Source of the DNA: Emticicia soli
GTDB taxonomy: Bacteria > Bacteroidota > Bacteroidia > Cytophagales > Spirosomataceae
Direction: 5' to 3'
Assembly (NCBI RefSeq): GCF_037860775.1
Contig: NZ_JBBEWC010000006.1
Span: 62,001-126,000, forward strand
DNA length: 64,000 nt
Shown here: piece by piece, positions 44,596-53,225 of the stretch
How positions within the stretch are numbered: the stretch's first letter is position 1
Layout: every line of letters begins with the position of its first letter
Position numbers and translations under genes: made by a program
Notes under the pieces: generated by a model
What the model was told of the DNA's origin: nothing
Database searches by the model: none
What the model saw: the letters and a program-made list of their open reading frames with translations, nothing else

Positions 44596-45447
44596 TTATT
44601 TTAAATTCTTTTGTAAATGCTGCCCAACAATTGGTTGGTTAAACTCCTGACAGGTTTTGTTTCGCAGCCTGTTTGCAAAGCATGGCTCCAGCATATTTTT
44701 TACTTCGTCTAGCCTGAAACGCAACACCACGCCTTTGCTGTTGTTGAGTATATCGTTGTTGAGATACACAACCAGATTATTGTTATCTAAACCCACTTGA
44801 CGGGTATAAGCCTTCCAGTCGTTTACCAGATTCAGTTTTTGTTTAAGTACTTTTTTCTCTATAGCTGCAAAAAACGCAGCCTGTGCTTTTGTATCCTGGC
44901 TTATAATATCGCCTTCCTGTAAAAAACGTTTCTCTTTCAGGTCATAAATCTCCCAGTCCTGATTTTCGAGGCAGTACGATTTCTCGTCTTTACAATTACC
45001 TTCTTGCAGATAAAACCCTAGTAAATCGTTGCGCAGATGGGTTACTCTTGTAAGTTTATAATAATAATGATACGACTGAAAATCATAGCATTCTTTGTCG
45101 CCCTCACAATTACCGAAATAAGTCATGCCCGACAGCCAATCGTTCAGAAAATCCTGTGTTTTGGTATCTAGCATGCCACTTATCTGTGCATGAGAGGTTT
45201 TCCAGGTACAATCCAGTTCTTCATCACGTTGTACCAGTAGCACATTCTTTACTGCAATAGCAGCTCTATTGTTAGTGAATTTGTCTTCAGCTGGTATCTT
45301 CGAAAAATCAACCTGCGCATTGCAGTTGCGGGCAACAAAAAATAGCAGCACCAATAAAACTATGCCTACCATAGCGCCCGACTCAAGCACCAGACTAACC
45401 GATTTACGGATATACTCGTATAAACTTCTGTGTAATTTTTCTTTCAT
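44596..45447 (-). CDS. Cysteine-containing exported or anchored protein, unknown function
   Basis: 283 residues. A single hydrophobic segment (GAMVGIVLLVLLFFVARNC, residues 24-42) follows a basic N-terminus, so it is either a membrane anchor or a long signal. The rest is soluble, with scattered cysteines in pairs (NCEGDKECYDF, NCKDEKSYCLEN, PCFANRLRNKTC) that could form disulfides outside the cytoplasm. The layout faintly recalls DUF3298/RsiV-type domains, but I cannot make that call. It is embedded in the oxidase island between ccoS and usp, ends at a terminator and has no operator of the shared type, so its expression may differ from its neighbours. Confidence 0.65.
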   Translation of the reverse strand: MKEKLHRSLYEYIRKSVSLVLESGAMVGIVLLVLLFFVARNCNAQVDFSKIPAEDKFTNNRAAIAVKNVLLVQRDEELDCTWKTSHAQISGMLDTKTQDFLNDWLSGMTYFGNCEGDKECYDFQSYHYYYKLTRVTHLRNDLLGFYLQEGNCKDEKSYCLENQDWEIYDLKEKRFLQEGDIISQDTKAQAAFFAAIEKKVLKQKLNLVNDWKAYTRQVGLDNNNLVVYLNNDILNNSKGVVLRFRLDEVKNMLEPCFANRLRNKTCQEFNQPIVGQHLQKNLK

Positions 45448-45507
45448 GAATGTAATGATTGAACGAACAAAGCTACACCGCTTTGCTTGCTTAAAATCTA
45501 TTACAAC

Positions 45508-45675
45508 TCATGAGGTTTTATGATTTTCGGCAGGTTTTTCTTCATCGAACAAAATCCTGACCGCTGGCGTATAGGTATCATCAAACTGTCCATCGTTGGT
45601 AGCCCAGAAGAACGAGACCAAAAAGCCCCCTGCTACCAATAACGCCGCTATAACTAAAAAAATAATGACTGCCAT
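45508..45675 (-). CDS. ccoS: cbb3 oxidase assembly protein CcoS
   Basis: A 55-residue protein read directly from the sequence; ATG at 45673-45675, TGA at 45508-45510. It starts MAVIIFLVIAALLVAGGFLV, then FFWATNDGQFDDTYTPAVRI, the CcoS signature of a single helix followed by W-x3-D-G-Q-F-D-D. CcoS is required to insert heme and copper into the cbb3 oxidase. Its start lies 2 bases after the ccoI stop, so the two are translationally linked. Confidence 0.95.
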   Translation of the reverse strand: MAVIIFLVIAALLVAGGFLVSFFWATNDGQFDDTYTPAVRILFDEEKPAENHKTS

Positions 45676-45677
45676 AA

Positions 45678-48083
45678 CTAAATAAGTTTTTTGATTCGGG
45701 CAAAGAGGTAGGTCATACCCACTGCAAATAATACTACCGATAGCGAACTCAAAGGCATAAAGATTGCTGCCATAACAGGCGACAACTGCCCCGATACCGC
45801 CCAGCCGATGCCAATAAAATTATAGACCACCGATAACACGAAACTGGCTTTTACGATTGTAAGCGCAATTTTGCTGAATTTCAGAAAATCGGTAAGGCGA
45901 CTAAACATTGAGGCATCGAGTATAGCATCGCAAGCCGGAGAAAAAGCCTGTACATCTTCGCTCAGGGCAATACCTACATTGCTTTGTCGCAACGCCCCGG
46001 CATCGTTCAGCCCGTCGCCTATCATCAGTACATGATACCCCGCCTCTTGCTCTTGCTTAATAAAATTGAGTTTGTCCTGAGGTTTCTGATTAAACAACAG
46101 TCGACCTTTATCAAAAAACGGGCTCAGGTTTTCTTTTTCCTCGTCATTATCGCCTGATACCAGAGCCATTTTAAAGTTCCCCTTCAATTGTTTCAGTACC
46201 TCTTTCCAGTTTTTGCGGTAGTCGGCTTTTATCGTAAAATAGCCTCTGTATTCACGGTTTATTTCTACATTTACCTGGCTTGTGCGCACACCGCCTGCCG
46301 CCAGCCCGAGGTATTCGGCATTACCAAGCCTGATGAAATTTCCATCTACTACGCCTTCAATCCCCATTCCTTTTATTTCATCAAAATAACTTATATTGCC
46401 TTTGCCAATACCCAGATGTTTATATATCATCTTACTCAGCGGGTGCACCGACTGCGCTGCTAACTGACCAACCCAGTTTTTCTCCTCATCATTCAATTGT
46501 CCATCTTCAAAATGCAATTGGCCGTTTTTGTTTTCGGTGAGTGTTCCCGTTTTGTCAAAAACCACTTGGTTTATTTCGGTCAATAGCTGAATCACCGCCT
46601 GATTTTTCACAAAAAACTTGTTTCGGCCAAAAATACCCATGGTGGTGTTCATTGTAAAAGGCATCGAAAGTGTAAGCGCACAAGGGCAAGCTACCATCAA
46701 AACCGCCGTAATGCTCGACCACACCAAAGCCGGATTGTTGAAATACCAATAAATGCCCGTAATTGTCGCAATTACTAAGGTTACATAGGTAAAATACTTA
46801 CTGAAAGCATTGGCGAGGTCGGTGGTAACGGTTTTCTTTTCTTTCTTAAAGGCATCGTTGTTCCACAATTCGGTCAGGTAGCTTTGCGATACCTGTTTTT
46901 GCACAGTCAGGCTTGCTCTTTCGCCAATCAGCCTGCCGCCTGCATATATCAACTCGCCTTTTTCTTTTTTAATCGGCTCCGACTCGCCCGTTACGAAGCT
47001 ATAATCAATATAACCTCTTTCCGAAAGCAATATCGAGTCGGCCGGAATCAGTTCTTGGTTATGTATATCTATAATATCGCCTTTTTGTAATTCCGATACG
47101 TTTTTGTAGCCGTTTTTCACCTTTACAGCCAGCGGGAAATACGATTTATAATTACGCTCAAACGACAAATAATTATAAGTAACCTGCTGTACCCATTTGC
47201 CTGTCAGTAAAAAGAACACAAGTCCGGCAAGACTATCCCAGTATCCGGCTGAATGATTCACAAAAGTTTCGAACGTACTTCTGATAAACAAAGCCGAAAT
47301 ACCCAGAGCAATCGGAATATCAACACTCAATACGTTAGTTTTCTTCTGAATATTCTCTCTTAGTGAAATAAACGCACCTCTAAGGTAATCGGAAGCACCA
47401 AAAAAGAATACAGGCAGCGACAGCAGAAAATTAAGATATAAGAAAAATCGCTGATAAGTAGCATCAACCAGATTGTTGAGGTCGAGCTTGAAATACTCAG
47501 GAAAACTGAGCAACATTACGTTACCCATACAAAAGCCCACTACCCCAATCTGCAATATCAGTCGTCGTTGCACTTTATTCTGTTTTGGCTGATGCTCGGC
47601 ACTTTGCAGGTTTATCAAAGGCTCGTACCCAAGCGTAGCCAGCAATTCTACAATTGTTTGCAGGCTTACTTTTGATGGGTCGTAACTTAATGATAATTCT
47701 TTTTTCAGAAAATTGAGCCTTGCTGTAAATACGCCTAGCTGAATCTTGTTGAAGTTTTCGAGTAGCCAAACGCACGAGCTACAATGAATAGCCGGAATAA
47801 AGAGCGTAACCTTATTAATAGTATCACTCTGAAAATCGAGCAATTGTGCTTGTATTGTATCGTCGCTCAGGTAATCATATTTACCGCTGAAATTAGCCGC
47901 TTTCAGGCTCACACCAGCGTGCTGGTTCAGGTCGTAGTACGAGCAAAGGTTATTATCTTGCAGAATCTCATAAACTGTCTTACAGCCATGACAACAAAAG
48001 TGTTTTTCTTCCAGCACAATCGGGCTGTCGGCACATTCATCACCACAGTGGTAGCATGCTATTTTGGTTTCATTGAGTGTCAT
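45678..48083 (-). CDS. ccoI: Copper-translocating P1B-type ATPase CcoI (FixI)
   Basis: 801 residues. The N-terminal metal region has CYHCGDECADS and FCCHGCKTVYEIL, then an HMA-like domain with CSSCVW. After eight membrane helices come the ion-site ACPCALTLSMPF, the phosphorylation site DKTGTLTENK and the hinge GDGLNDAGALRQSNVGIAL. CcoI exports copper for the cbb3 oxidase CuB site. The cysteine-rich N-terminus is the form seen in Bacteroidota FixI. It follows the desaturase gene by 20 bases and precedes ccoS by 2, so a single transcript from the desaturase promoter is likely. Confidence 0.96.
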   Translation of the reverse strand: MTLNETKIACYHCGDECADSPIVLEEKHFCCHGCKTVYEILQDNNLCSYYDLNQHAGVSLKAANFSGKYDYLSDDTIQAQLLDFQSDTINKVTLFIPAIHCSSCVWLLENFNKIQLGVFTARLNFLKKELSLSYDPSKVSLQTIVELLATLGYEPLINLQSAEHQPKQNKVQRRLILQIGVVGFCMGNVMLLSFPEYFKLDLNNLVDATYQRFFLYLNFLLSLPVFFFGASDYLRGAFISLRENIQKKTNVLSVDIPIALGISALFIRSTFETFVNHSAGYWDSLAGLVFFLLTGKWVQQVTYNYLSFERNYKSYFPLAVKVKNGYKNVSELQKGDIIDIHNQELIPADSILLSERGYIDYSFVTGESEPIKKEKGELIYAGGRLIGERASLTVQKQVSQSYLTELWNNDAFKKEKKTVTTDLANAFSKYFTYVTLVIATITGIYWYFNNPALVWSSITAVLMVACPCALTLSMPFTMNTTMGIFGRNKFFVKNQAVIQLLTEINQVVFDKTGTLTENKNGQLHFEDGQLNDEEKNWVGQLAAQSVHPLSKMIYKHLGIGKGNISYFDEIKGMGIEGVVDGNFIRLGNAEYLGLAAGGVRTSQVNVEINREYRGYFTIKADYRKNWKEVLKQLKGNFKMALVSGDNDEEKENLSPFFDKGRLLFNQKPQDKLNFIKQEQEAGYHVLMIGDGLNDAGALRQSNVGIALSEDVQAFSPACDAILDASMFSRLTDFLKFSKIALTIVKASFVLSVVYNFIGIGWAVSGQLSPVMAAIFMPLSSLSVVLFAVGMTYLFARIKKLI

Positions 48084-48103
48084 AGCTGTAATTATTAAGG
48101 ATT

Positions 48104-48850
48104 CTACATATAGTTCAAATCGTTATTCAATTTGAGCTTTATAATATGTAGTTTGTTGAGTACTAAAATGATTGGGTACGTAGGGTCAAACTCGTGCCAC
48201 TTAATACCGAAATTTGCCCTACCGCCCAATTTATGGTGATTGTTGTGGTAAGATTCTCCCATCATCAGAAAATCGAACGGCAACAGGTTTTTGGCTGTAT
48301 CGTTTACTTTAAAGTTTACATAACCATATTTATGCGCAAACCAGTTGATAATTACGCCATGCACCGGCCCCATCAGGAAATGAATAGGCAACAAAAGATA
48401 AACCCAAGGATTAGTAGCAAAGTAGATATAAAACAAGGTATATAATACCCCCCAACCTATGCGGCAAACCCACAAGTCGCCCAGGCGCTCCATAAACATC
48501 CAGTTCGGTACACCTTTCTTAAATTTAGGCTCAATATTGGCTCTATCGTTCAGTATATCGTTATAATAATCTTTGGTTTTCCACATCATGTGAAACAGGT
48601 TATCCGAGTAGCTCGGCGAATGCGGGTCTTTCTCGGTATCGGCATAGGCATGATGCAAACGGTGCATGATACCATAAGCCTTAGGGCTTAAAAACGATGA
48701 ACCTTGTGTTACGAAAGTGAATACGTAAAAAAACTTCTCCCAGCCTTTCGACATCGTGAACATCTGGTGAGCTGCATAGCGGTGCAGAAAGAAGGTCTGT
48801 GAAAATAGGGATAAATACCAATGAGCCAGGAAAAAAATCAGAATTGCCAT
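48104..48850 (-). CDS. Membrane fatty acid (acyl-CoA) desaturase
   Basis: 248 residues, a short version of the stearoyl-CoA desaturase-like family. The three histidine boxes are present: HRYAAH, HRLHHAYADTEKDPHSP and HNNHH (in GESYHNNHHKLGGRANFG). They bind the di-iron centre that inserts a double bond using oxygen. Four membrane helices are visible. It is the first gene of a probable unit with ccoI and ccoS, and has an operator of the shared type 81 bases upstream (site C). Coupling an oxygen-consuming desaturase to high-affinity oxidase assembly suggests membrane adjustment when oxygen falls. Confidence 0.93.
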   Translation of the reverse strand: MAILIFFLAHWYLSLFSQTFFLHRYAAHQMFTMSKGWEKFFYVFTFVTQGSSFLSPKAYGIMHRLHHAYADTEKDPHSPSYSDNLFHMMWKTKDYYNDILNDRANIEPKFKKGVPNWMFMERLGDLWVCRIGWGVLYTLFYIYFATNPWVYLLLPIHFLMGPVHGVIINWFAHKYGYVNFKVNDTAKNLLPFDFLMMGESYHNNHHKLGGRANFGIKWHEFDPTYPIILVLNKLHIIKLKLNNDLNYM

Positions 48851-48930
48851 TTAAGAATAGTGTATGTATTGATTGAGGCTCAAAATTAAGGCTCAGGCAA
48901 CGGCGCATTTATGACCAAACTCTGCCAAAA

Positions 48931-48948
48931 AACTGATATTTATCATAA
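48931..48948. promoter_or_regulatory. Crp/Fnr-type operator of the desaturase-ccoI-ccoS unit (site C)
   Basis: AACTGAT-ATTT-ATCATAA, with TGAT-N4-ATCA in the core. It lies 81 bases upstream of the desaturase ATG. The left half is identical to that of site D before the histidine kinase. Confidence 0.6.
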
Positions 48949-49395
48949 TTGTAGAATCGCTATCGGTTTGCGCACCATAAAACAAATTTTAAGAATTTAT
49001 TTTATAGGTATATATAGCTAGTATTGAATAAGTATTATATTTACGTACGCATTGCGGATATTACTTAACTGTTCAACTTCTATGAAAACTTACTCACTTA
49101 CCAAGCCTTTTTTGAGGCTATTCCGATGGCTTATTATTTCTAGGTTTACACAAGCCAATCCCCCTGTTTATTACGCTAGCCCCTGTTGATTTTGGTGCTA
49201 TTCCTCCATAATTCGTTCCTTAATTCAAATGGCAAGACATTACCTGTTTTTGCAGTAAAAGGTGTATATAATCAATAGCTTTTTACTATGTAAAGGGTAT
49301 CTGAGGCTGGTGTTTGATATGCTTTTGATTTAATTGAACTTAACCATGAGCCCCTTATTATACATCACAAAACAATCAACTTAAATTTTTACACT
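48949..49395. other. Spacer before the TlpA-type gene, with one small ORF
   Basis: An AT-rich divergent spacer. It contains a 35-codon open frame at 49082-49189 (starts MKTYSLTKPF, ends YYASPC). This frame has a basic, hydrophobic middle and no clear ribosome binding site; it could be a leader peptide or chance. No hairpin or repeat stood out. Confidence 0.4.
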
Positions 49396-50835
49396 ATGAA
49401 AAAACTCCTTAGTATCTCATTTCTACTTTGTCTAAGCTGGATAAATTCACAAGCACAGCAAGCAACAGACAACACAGAGCAAGGCGACCCAACGGTAATT
49501 GTTGTGAAAAAAAACAAAGGGCAGTCAGACGTATTTTTGCAATACCCAAGCGCTTTCGGCGAGTATAAGACCTATACTTTAGACAAAAATAAAATTGATA
49601 CTGTGGTATTCATAGAAAAGTATCCTTTCAGAATAATATCGAACGATGTTAACAAAGACTATAAAAACGGTCGTCAACTTTCGTTTTTACTATACCCTGG
49701 CGAGAAGCTGTATATATGGAAAGACAGTAAAGGTGTAACGCAAATTAAAAGCCTTACAGATAGTATCAGAACCAACGAATTAGCGTTTTTTAATGAATAC
49801 GAAAAACAATGCGGCGAATTTGAAGGATATGCGGTAGAAGGCGTAAATTCTTCTATTTTAGGAAAAGAAAGAATACAAAAAATGCAAGCCATACATCAGA
49901 AAAGAGTAGCGTTTCTGGAGGGGTATAAAAACAGAAAAAACATCAGTGAAACGTATTATGAATACCTGAAATCGCTCTTTTTGAATAATTATCTATTAGA
50001 GCTTACATGGCCTTATTATTCTCAATACATACAAAAACGTGCACCGGTCGATAAAGAAACGGCTGATATATTTGCCAAGGAAGTACGAGTGAGTGATCAG
50101 TTTTTTTATGAATCTCATTATAGAGGTACTATGCTCAGATATTTGATTATACAATCAGGGCAGCCGCTTGATGGCCCCGAAATCAACTATTTACCTGTAT
50201 TTGAAACTGCCTTAAAAACACTCTCAGGTAGTACCCTTGAAGCAGCATTGTTAGACATTATAGATAACAACAAACAGAATGTTGACAAAAGTATTAACCT
50301 TAAAGTAGTAGAAAAATTGGCTGAAATAGCTCAGAATCCTGACATAAAAGCTATTGCTGATAATCTTCTGCCATTTTATAGAGCCACCGCCCATCCTGTT
50401 GGCGATAATATGCCTGTTCTCAATAGTAATTACGAAACTCAGGAATTCAACACCGTTTTTACAAAGCCTGATTCAGAATACAAATATTTCTATGTCGATT
50501 TCTGGGCAAGCTGGTGTGCGCCTTGCCGTGCACAGATGCCTGCCTCTAAGAAATTAAAAGAAGAATATGGCAAAAAAGGCATCGGCTTTATTTATGTTTC
50601 AACCGATGAAGACGCAAACGCATGGAAAAAAGCCGCTACGCAATTAAATCTTTTGCCTCAGTATTCTTATGTGTTGCCAAGTGGTAATGAATCGGCCGTG
50701 GCACAAAGATTCAACATTACTTCCATACCTCGTTACCTAATAATTGATTCAAAAGGCAATGTAATTTCTGACCAGGCACCGATTCCGTCAGACCCAAAAA
50801 TTAAGCAGATGTTTAATAAACTTTTGAAGATGTAG
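49396..50835 (+). CDS. TlpA-family thioredoxin-like protein with large N-terminal domain
   Basis: 479 residues with a signal peptide (ending SQAQ). A long N-terminal region (about 25-335) has no family I recognise but resembles the DUF4369-less helical front of Bacteroidota TlpA proteins. The C-terminal TlpA/thioredoxin domain has the active site FWASWCAPC (Cys374, Cys377), the cis-Pro region NITSIPRYLIID and the end IKQMFNKLLKM. It works in the periplasm as a thiol-disulfide protein, probably in cytochrome or oxidase maturation given the cbb3 genes nearby; that link is inferred. Its thioredoxin domain is clearly related to the shorter gene at 51191-51760. Confidence 0.88.
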   Translation: MKKLLSISFLLCLSWINSQAQQATDNTEQGDPTVIVVKKNKGQSDVFLQYPSAFGEYKTYTLDKNKIDTVVFIEKYPFRIISNDVNKDYKNGRQLSFLLYPGEKLYIWKDSKGVTQIKSLTDSIRTNELAFFNEYEKQCGEFEGYAVEGVNSSILGKERIQKMQAIHQKRVAFLEGYKNRKNISETYYEYLKSLFLNNYLLELTWPYYSQYIQKRAPVDKETADIFAKEVRVSDQFFYESHYRGTMLRYLIIQSGQPLDGPEINYLPVFETALKTLSGSTLEAALLDIIDNNKQNVDKSINLKVVEKLAEIAQNPDIKAIADNLLPFYRATAHPVGDNMPVLNSNYETQEFNTVFTKPDSEYKYFYVDFWASWCAPCRAQMPASKKLKEEYGKKGIGFIYVSTDEDANAWKKAATQLNLLPQYSYVLPSGNESAVAQRFNITSIPRYLIIDSKGNVISDQAPIPSDPKIKQMFNKLLKM

Positions 50836-50925
50836 GGTATTGTTTGTTCCATATACTCAATCCACCATTCCATTAAATTTTAAGAAAGAAGGGATTTAAA
50901 AAATGGCAAAAAAAACACAATTTCC

Positions 50926-51088
50926 GTAGAGCCGTATTGATTAGGTTTCACAATATAAACGTTCTTTGGAATGCCTCGTTTTGTAGAGACAGGGCAGTGC
51001 CCTGTCTCTACTTTGCGCACCTTGAGAAATTATCGTGTAAAAAATTAAAGAACGCTTATTTCTTGAATCCTAATCAATACGGCTCTAC
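50926..51088. repeat. 163-bp nested inverted-repeat element with the 29-base palindrome at its centre
   Basis: Perfect 20-bp terminal inverted repeats (50926-50945 and 51069-51088, beginning GTAGAGCCGT). Inside is a second, imperfect pair around AAACGTTCTTT/AAAGAACGCTT. Near the centre (50983-51011) is the same 29-base palindrome as at 32936-32964. It lies between the two TlpA-type genes, in a 355-base spacer with no other feature seen. It is MITE-like, with no coding capacity. Confidence 0.8.
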
Positions 51089-51190
51089 AAAAAATACAAT
51101 TTCATAAATTCCCCTAGAGCTTAAATTAACAAATATTATGTGCTTTATAATTCAGAAATTATGTTCTTTGTGAACCAATATATAAAACTA

Positions 51191-51760
51191 ATGAATCTAA
51201 GAAACACACTCAAATCATTTGCTTACACCATCACAATGTTTATACTACTAGCGGCTTGTAGCAATGGCACTGAAAGCACTACCGAATCAAACAATGTTGA
51301 TTCTTCAACAGTAGAGAATAAACCCTCTGCTACAAAAGCAGAAAATGAAGAAGTACTCAATGCACAAAATGAAGCCAAACCCTTCACCCAGCTTCATGAC
51401 AACAAAATCACCTATATCGATTTCTGGGCGTCGTGGTGTGGGCCGTGTCTGGCCGAAATGCCCAACTCTGAAAAACTAAAAGAAGAATACAGCAAACAAG
51501 GAATAAATTTTATTTATCTCTCGGTCGACGAAAGCCCAGACGATTGGAAACAAGCCGCACAAGACCTGGGTTTGCCTGACGCTGAAAACTATCTATTACC
51601 TAAAGGCCCTTACTCTCCCATAGCCCAGCAATTTAAAATAAATGCTATTCCACGCTATATGATTATGGACAAAACAGGCAACATCATTAACGATGATGCG
51701 CCTCGTCCTTCATCTCCTGAAATCAGGCAATTATTTGATAAGCTACTAGCAGCAAAGTAA
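51191..51760 (+). CDS. TlpA-family thioredoxin-like lipoprotein
   Basis: 189 residues from ATG 51191. The frame runs back to a GTG at 51140, but the later ATG puts the lipoprotein signal (FILLAACS) at the N-terminus. A Ser/Thr/Asn/Glu-rich linker leads to a TlpA domain with FWASWCGPC (Cys83, Cys86) and NAIPRYMIMDKTG. The domain closely parallels the C-terminus of the 49396-50835 protein (KLKEEY, GI-x-FIY, IPRY, near-identical ends), so the two arose by duplication. It is anchored to a membrane and reduces or isomerises disulfides in the envelope. A hairpin lies 80 bases after its stop. Confidence 0.9.
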   Translation: MNLRNTLKSFAYTITMFILLAACSNGTESTTESNNVDSSTVENKPSATKAENEEVLNAQNEAKPFTQLHDNKITYIDFWASWCGPCLAEMPNSEKLKEEYSKQGINFIYLSVDESPDDWKQAAQDLGLPDAENYLLPKGPYSPIAQQFKINAIPRYMIMDKTGNIINDDAPRPSSPEIRQLFDKLLAAK

Positions 51761-51840
51761 AGCAGTTAATTTTAGTAATCAGAGCAGTTTTCAGCAAAAC
51801 AAAAAGGCCGATGCCTTAAAAGCGCATCAACGATATGATA

Positions 51841-51871
51841 CATGAGTATTTTAGAAGAATAAATACTCATG
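51841..51871. terminator. Hairpin between convergent genes
   Basis: Perfect 11-bp inverted repeat, CATGAGTATTT (51841-51851) and its complement (51861-51871), with a 9-base loop. It sits between the convergent thioredoxin lipoprotein and the 51867-52214 gene, and overlaps the latter's stop codon. There is no T run, so it is a weak or factor-aided terminator. Confidence 0.5.
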
Positions 51872-52214
51872 CTATTGCACCAAATATGTTCTGGCCTGTG
51901 CGGTTTTGCCGCTCGAGCGTCCAGTTATTTGTAAAAGCCGTGTGTATCCACGAGTTACCCACTTTTCTGAAAACAGCCACCTGCAAGCCCAGTTCTTCCC
52001 AGAAAAACTGCTCAATTTCCTGAATAGTCAGGGTTGGCGAAATAACAAACACCGAGGGTGTTTTCATACTCGAAATCTCTTCCAAAGTATGAAAACAGTC
52101 GGTACTTACTTCATTACCCTTATGATACACCTCAATTCTCAGGAAAGGATAAACCTCGTTGAATACCTTTGCCAATTGATTGACGGTCATTTCTTTGTCA
52201 ACGACAATATTCAT
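51867..52214 (-). CDS. Small cytoplasmic protein beside a universal stress protein, unknown function
   Basis: 115 residues from ATG 52214; a TTG at 52223 would add three. It has mixed alpha/beta character with no signal peptide or cysteine pair. Segments are MNIVVDKEMTVNQLAKVF, FLRIEVYHKGN, ISPTLTIQEIEQFFWEELGL and VAVFRKVGNSWIHTAFTNNW. It starts 22 bases after the stop of the universal stress protein gene on the same strand, so it is probably its operon partner. I do not recognise a family. Confidence 0.7.
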   Translation of the reverse strand: MNIVVDKEMTVNQLAKVFNEVYPFLRIEVYHKGNEVSTDCFHTLEEISSMKTPSVFVISPTLTIQEIEQFFWEELGLQVAVFRKVGNSWIHTAFTNNWTLERQNRTGQNIFGAIA

Positions 52215-52236
52215 AAATATCAATATTTTTATATTC

Positions 52237-53055
52237 TTATTGTATAGCTAAAACCGGCACCTCGGCATCAAACACCAAACGGCGGGTATTCTGAGTAAAA
52301 AATATTTTCTCAAAAAATCCATGATGCTGCGGAAACGTAATCAGTAACTGGGCTTTGCGCTTTTTAGTAAAGCCATTAATAGCCTCAAGCCGCTTTTTAT
52401 CTACCAGCGTCTGAAACGTATGCGGCACATTTTTCATCAACTCACGCAGGTTCAATGTTGCTTTGCGTATTGCTTCGCTAGCGGCCTCTTCTTCATCCTT
52501 TGCCACAAATACCACATCAACCACGGCATCAGCATCTCTCAGAAAATAAATTGCCTTGCCAAAAGCTGCGGCATCAATAGGTTTGGTAAGGTCTATACCC
52601 ATTACTGCATTTTCAATATTTTTCAGCCTGTATTTTGGTGGCAAAACCAGCATCGGGGTTTTCAGTTTATCTATCATTTCAGTAGCAACACTACCAAAGA
52701 AACCCGCCCCAAGTGGCGTATCGCCAACGCTACTCATAATAATCAAATCGACACCAAACTCAGCAATTACCTCTTTTACTGTATCAAGCACAAAACCACG
52801 CCTATTACAAATCTCAATTTCAAGCGGTTGGTCAACTTTAGCAAGAATCCGTTTTTTCAGGTCAGCCAGTTTCCTAGCACTTAGTTTTTTCAGTTCATCA
52901 ATCGGAATCCCATAATTATCATCATAGGTATTCATAAACCTGTACGCATGAAACAATATCAGGCGTGCTTCTTGTTTAATAGCTATCTGGCTTGCCAGGT
53001 AAATAGCCTTATTGGCTGCCTTCGAAAAATCTGTTGCTAAAAGTATTGTTTTCAT
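52237..53055 (-). CDS. Universal stress protein, tandem UspA domains (second copy)
   Basis: 272 residues from ATG 53055; the longer frame from a TTG at 53088 adds 11 unlikely residues. The first UspA domain starts MKTILLATDFSKAANKAIYLA and has the binding pattern IMSSVGDTPLGAGFFGSVAT. The second starts AVMGIDLTKPIDAAAFGKAI and ends FDAEVPVLAI. The design matches the Usp at 43578-44441. It is divergent from the histidine kinase gene; the shared 170-base region holds two dyads (53121-53146 and site D). With a small unknown gene behind it, it probably belongs to the same oxygen-responsive set. Confidence 0.92.
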   Translation of the reverse strand: MKTILLATDFSKAANKAIYLASQIAIKQEARLILFHAYRFMNTYDDNYGIPIDELKKLSARKLADLKKRILAKVDQPLEIEICNRRGFVLDTVKEVIAEFGVDLIIMSSVGDTPLGAGFFGSVATEMIDKLKTPMLVLPPKYRLKNIENAVMGIDLTKPIDAAAFGKAIYFLRDADAVVDVVFVAKDEEEAASEAIRKATLNLRELMKNVPHTFQTLVDKKRLEAINGFTKKRKAQLLITFPQHHGFFEKIFFTQNTRRLVFDAEVPVLAIQ

Positions 53056-53120
53056 AAGTGGAATTCGAATAGTTTTTTGATGCAACAAAATTCAGCATTT
53101 TTGCAGGCAATGAATATGAG

Positions 53121-53146
53121 TATTATCATAAGAACTTATGATAATA
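53121..53146. promoter_or_regulatory. Perfect 11-bp dyad in the usp/histidine kinase divergent promoter
   Basis: TATTATCATAA and its reverse complement with a 4-base GAAC spacer. It lies 66 bases upstream of the usp ATG and 80 bases upstream of the kinase ATG. The half-site TTATGATAA is the same word as in the symporter/AraC promoter at 36 kb. It could be an operator or a transcript hairpin. Confidence 0.5.
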
Positions 53147-53176
53147 CCAAAAAAAATTAGGCTTATGGTTCCAGAA

Positions 53177-53194
53177 AACTGATTTTTGTCATAT
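53177..53194. promoter_or_regulatory. Crp/Fnr-type operator before the kinase-regulator pair (site D)
   Basis: AACTGAT-TTTT-GTCATAT, 32 bases upstream of the kinase ATG and 122 bases from the divergent usp start. The right half is identical to that of site A. It suggests autoregulation by the receiver-Crp protein encoded just downstream. Confidence 0.6.
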
Positions 53195-53225
53195 TTTTAG
53201 CTGTCGAAACTTCTCTTCTTTGCTG

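Noticed and set aside
44596..45447. Assignment as an RsiV/DUF3298 anti-sigma-type protein
   Set aside because: The single anchor and general layout are similar, but no diagnostic motif could be found.
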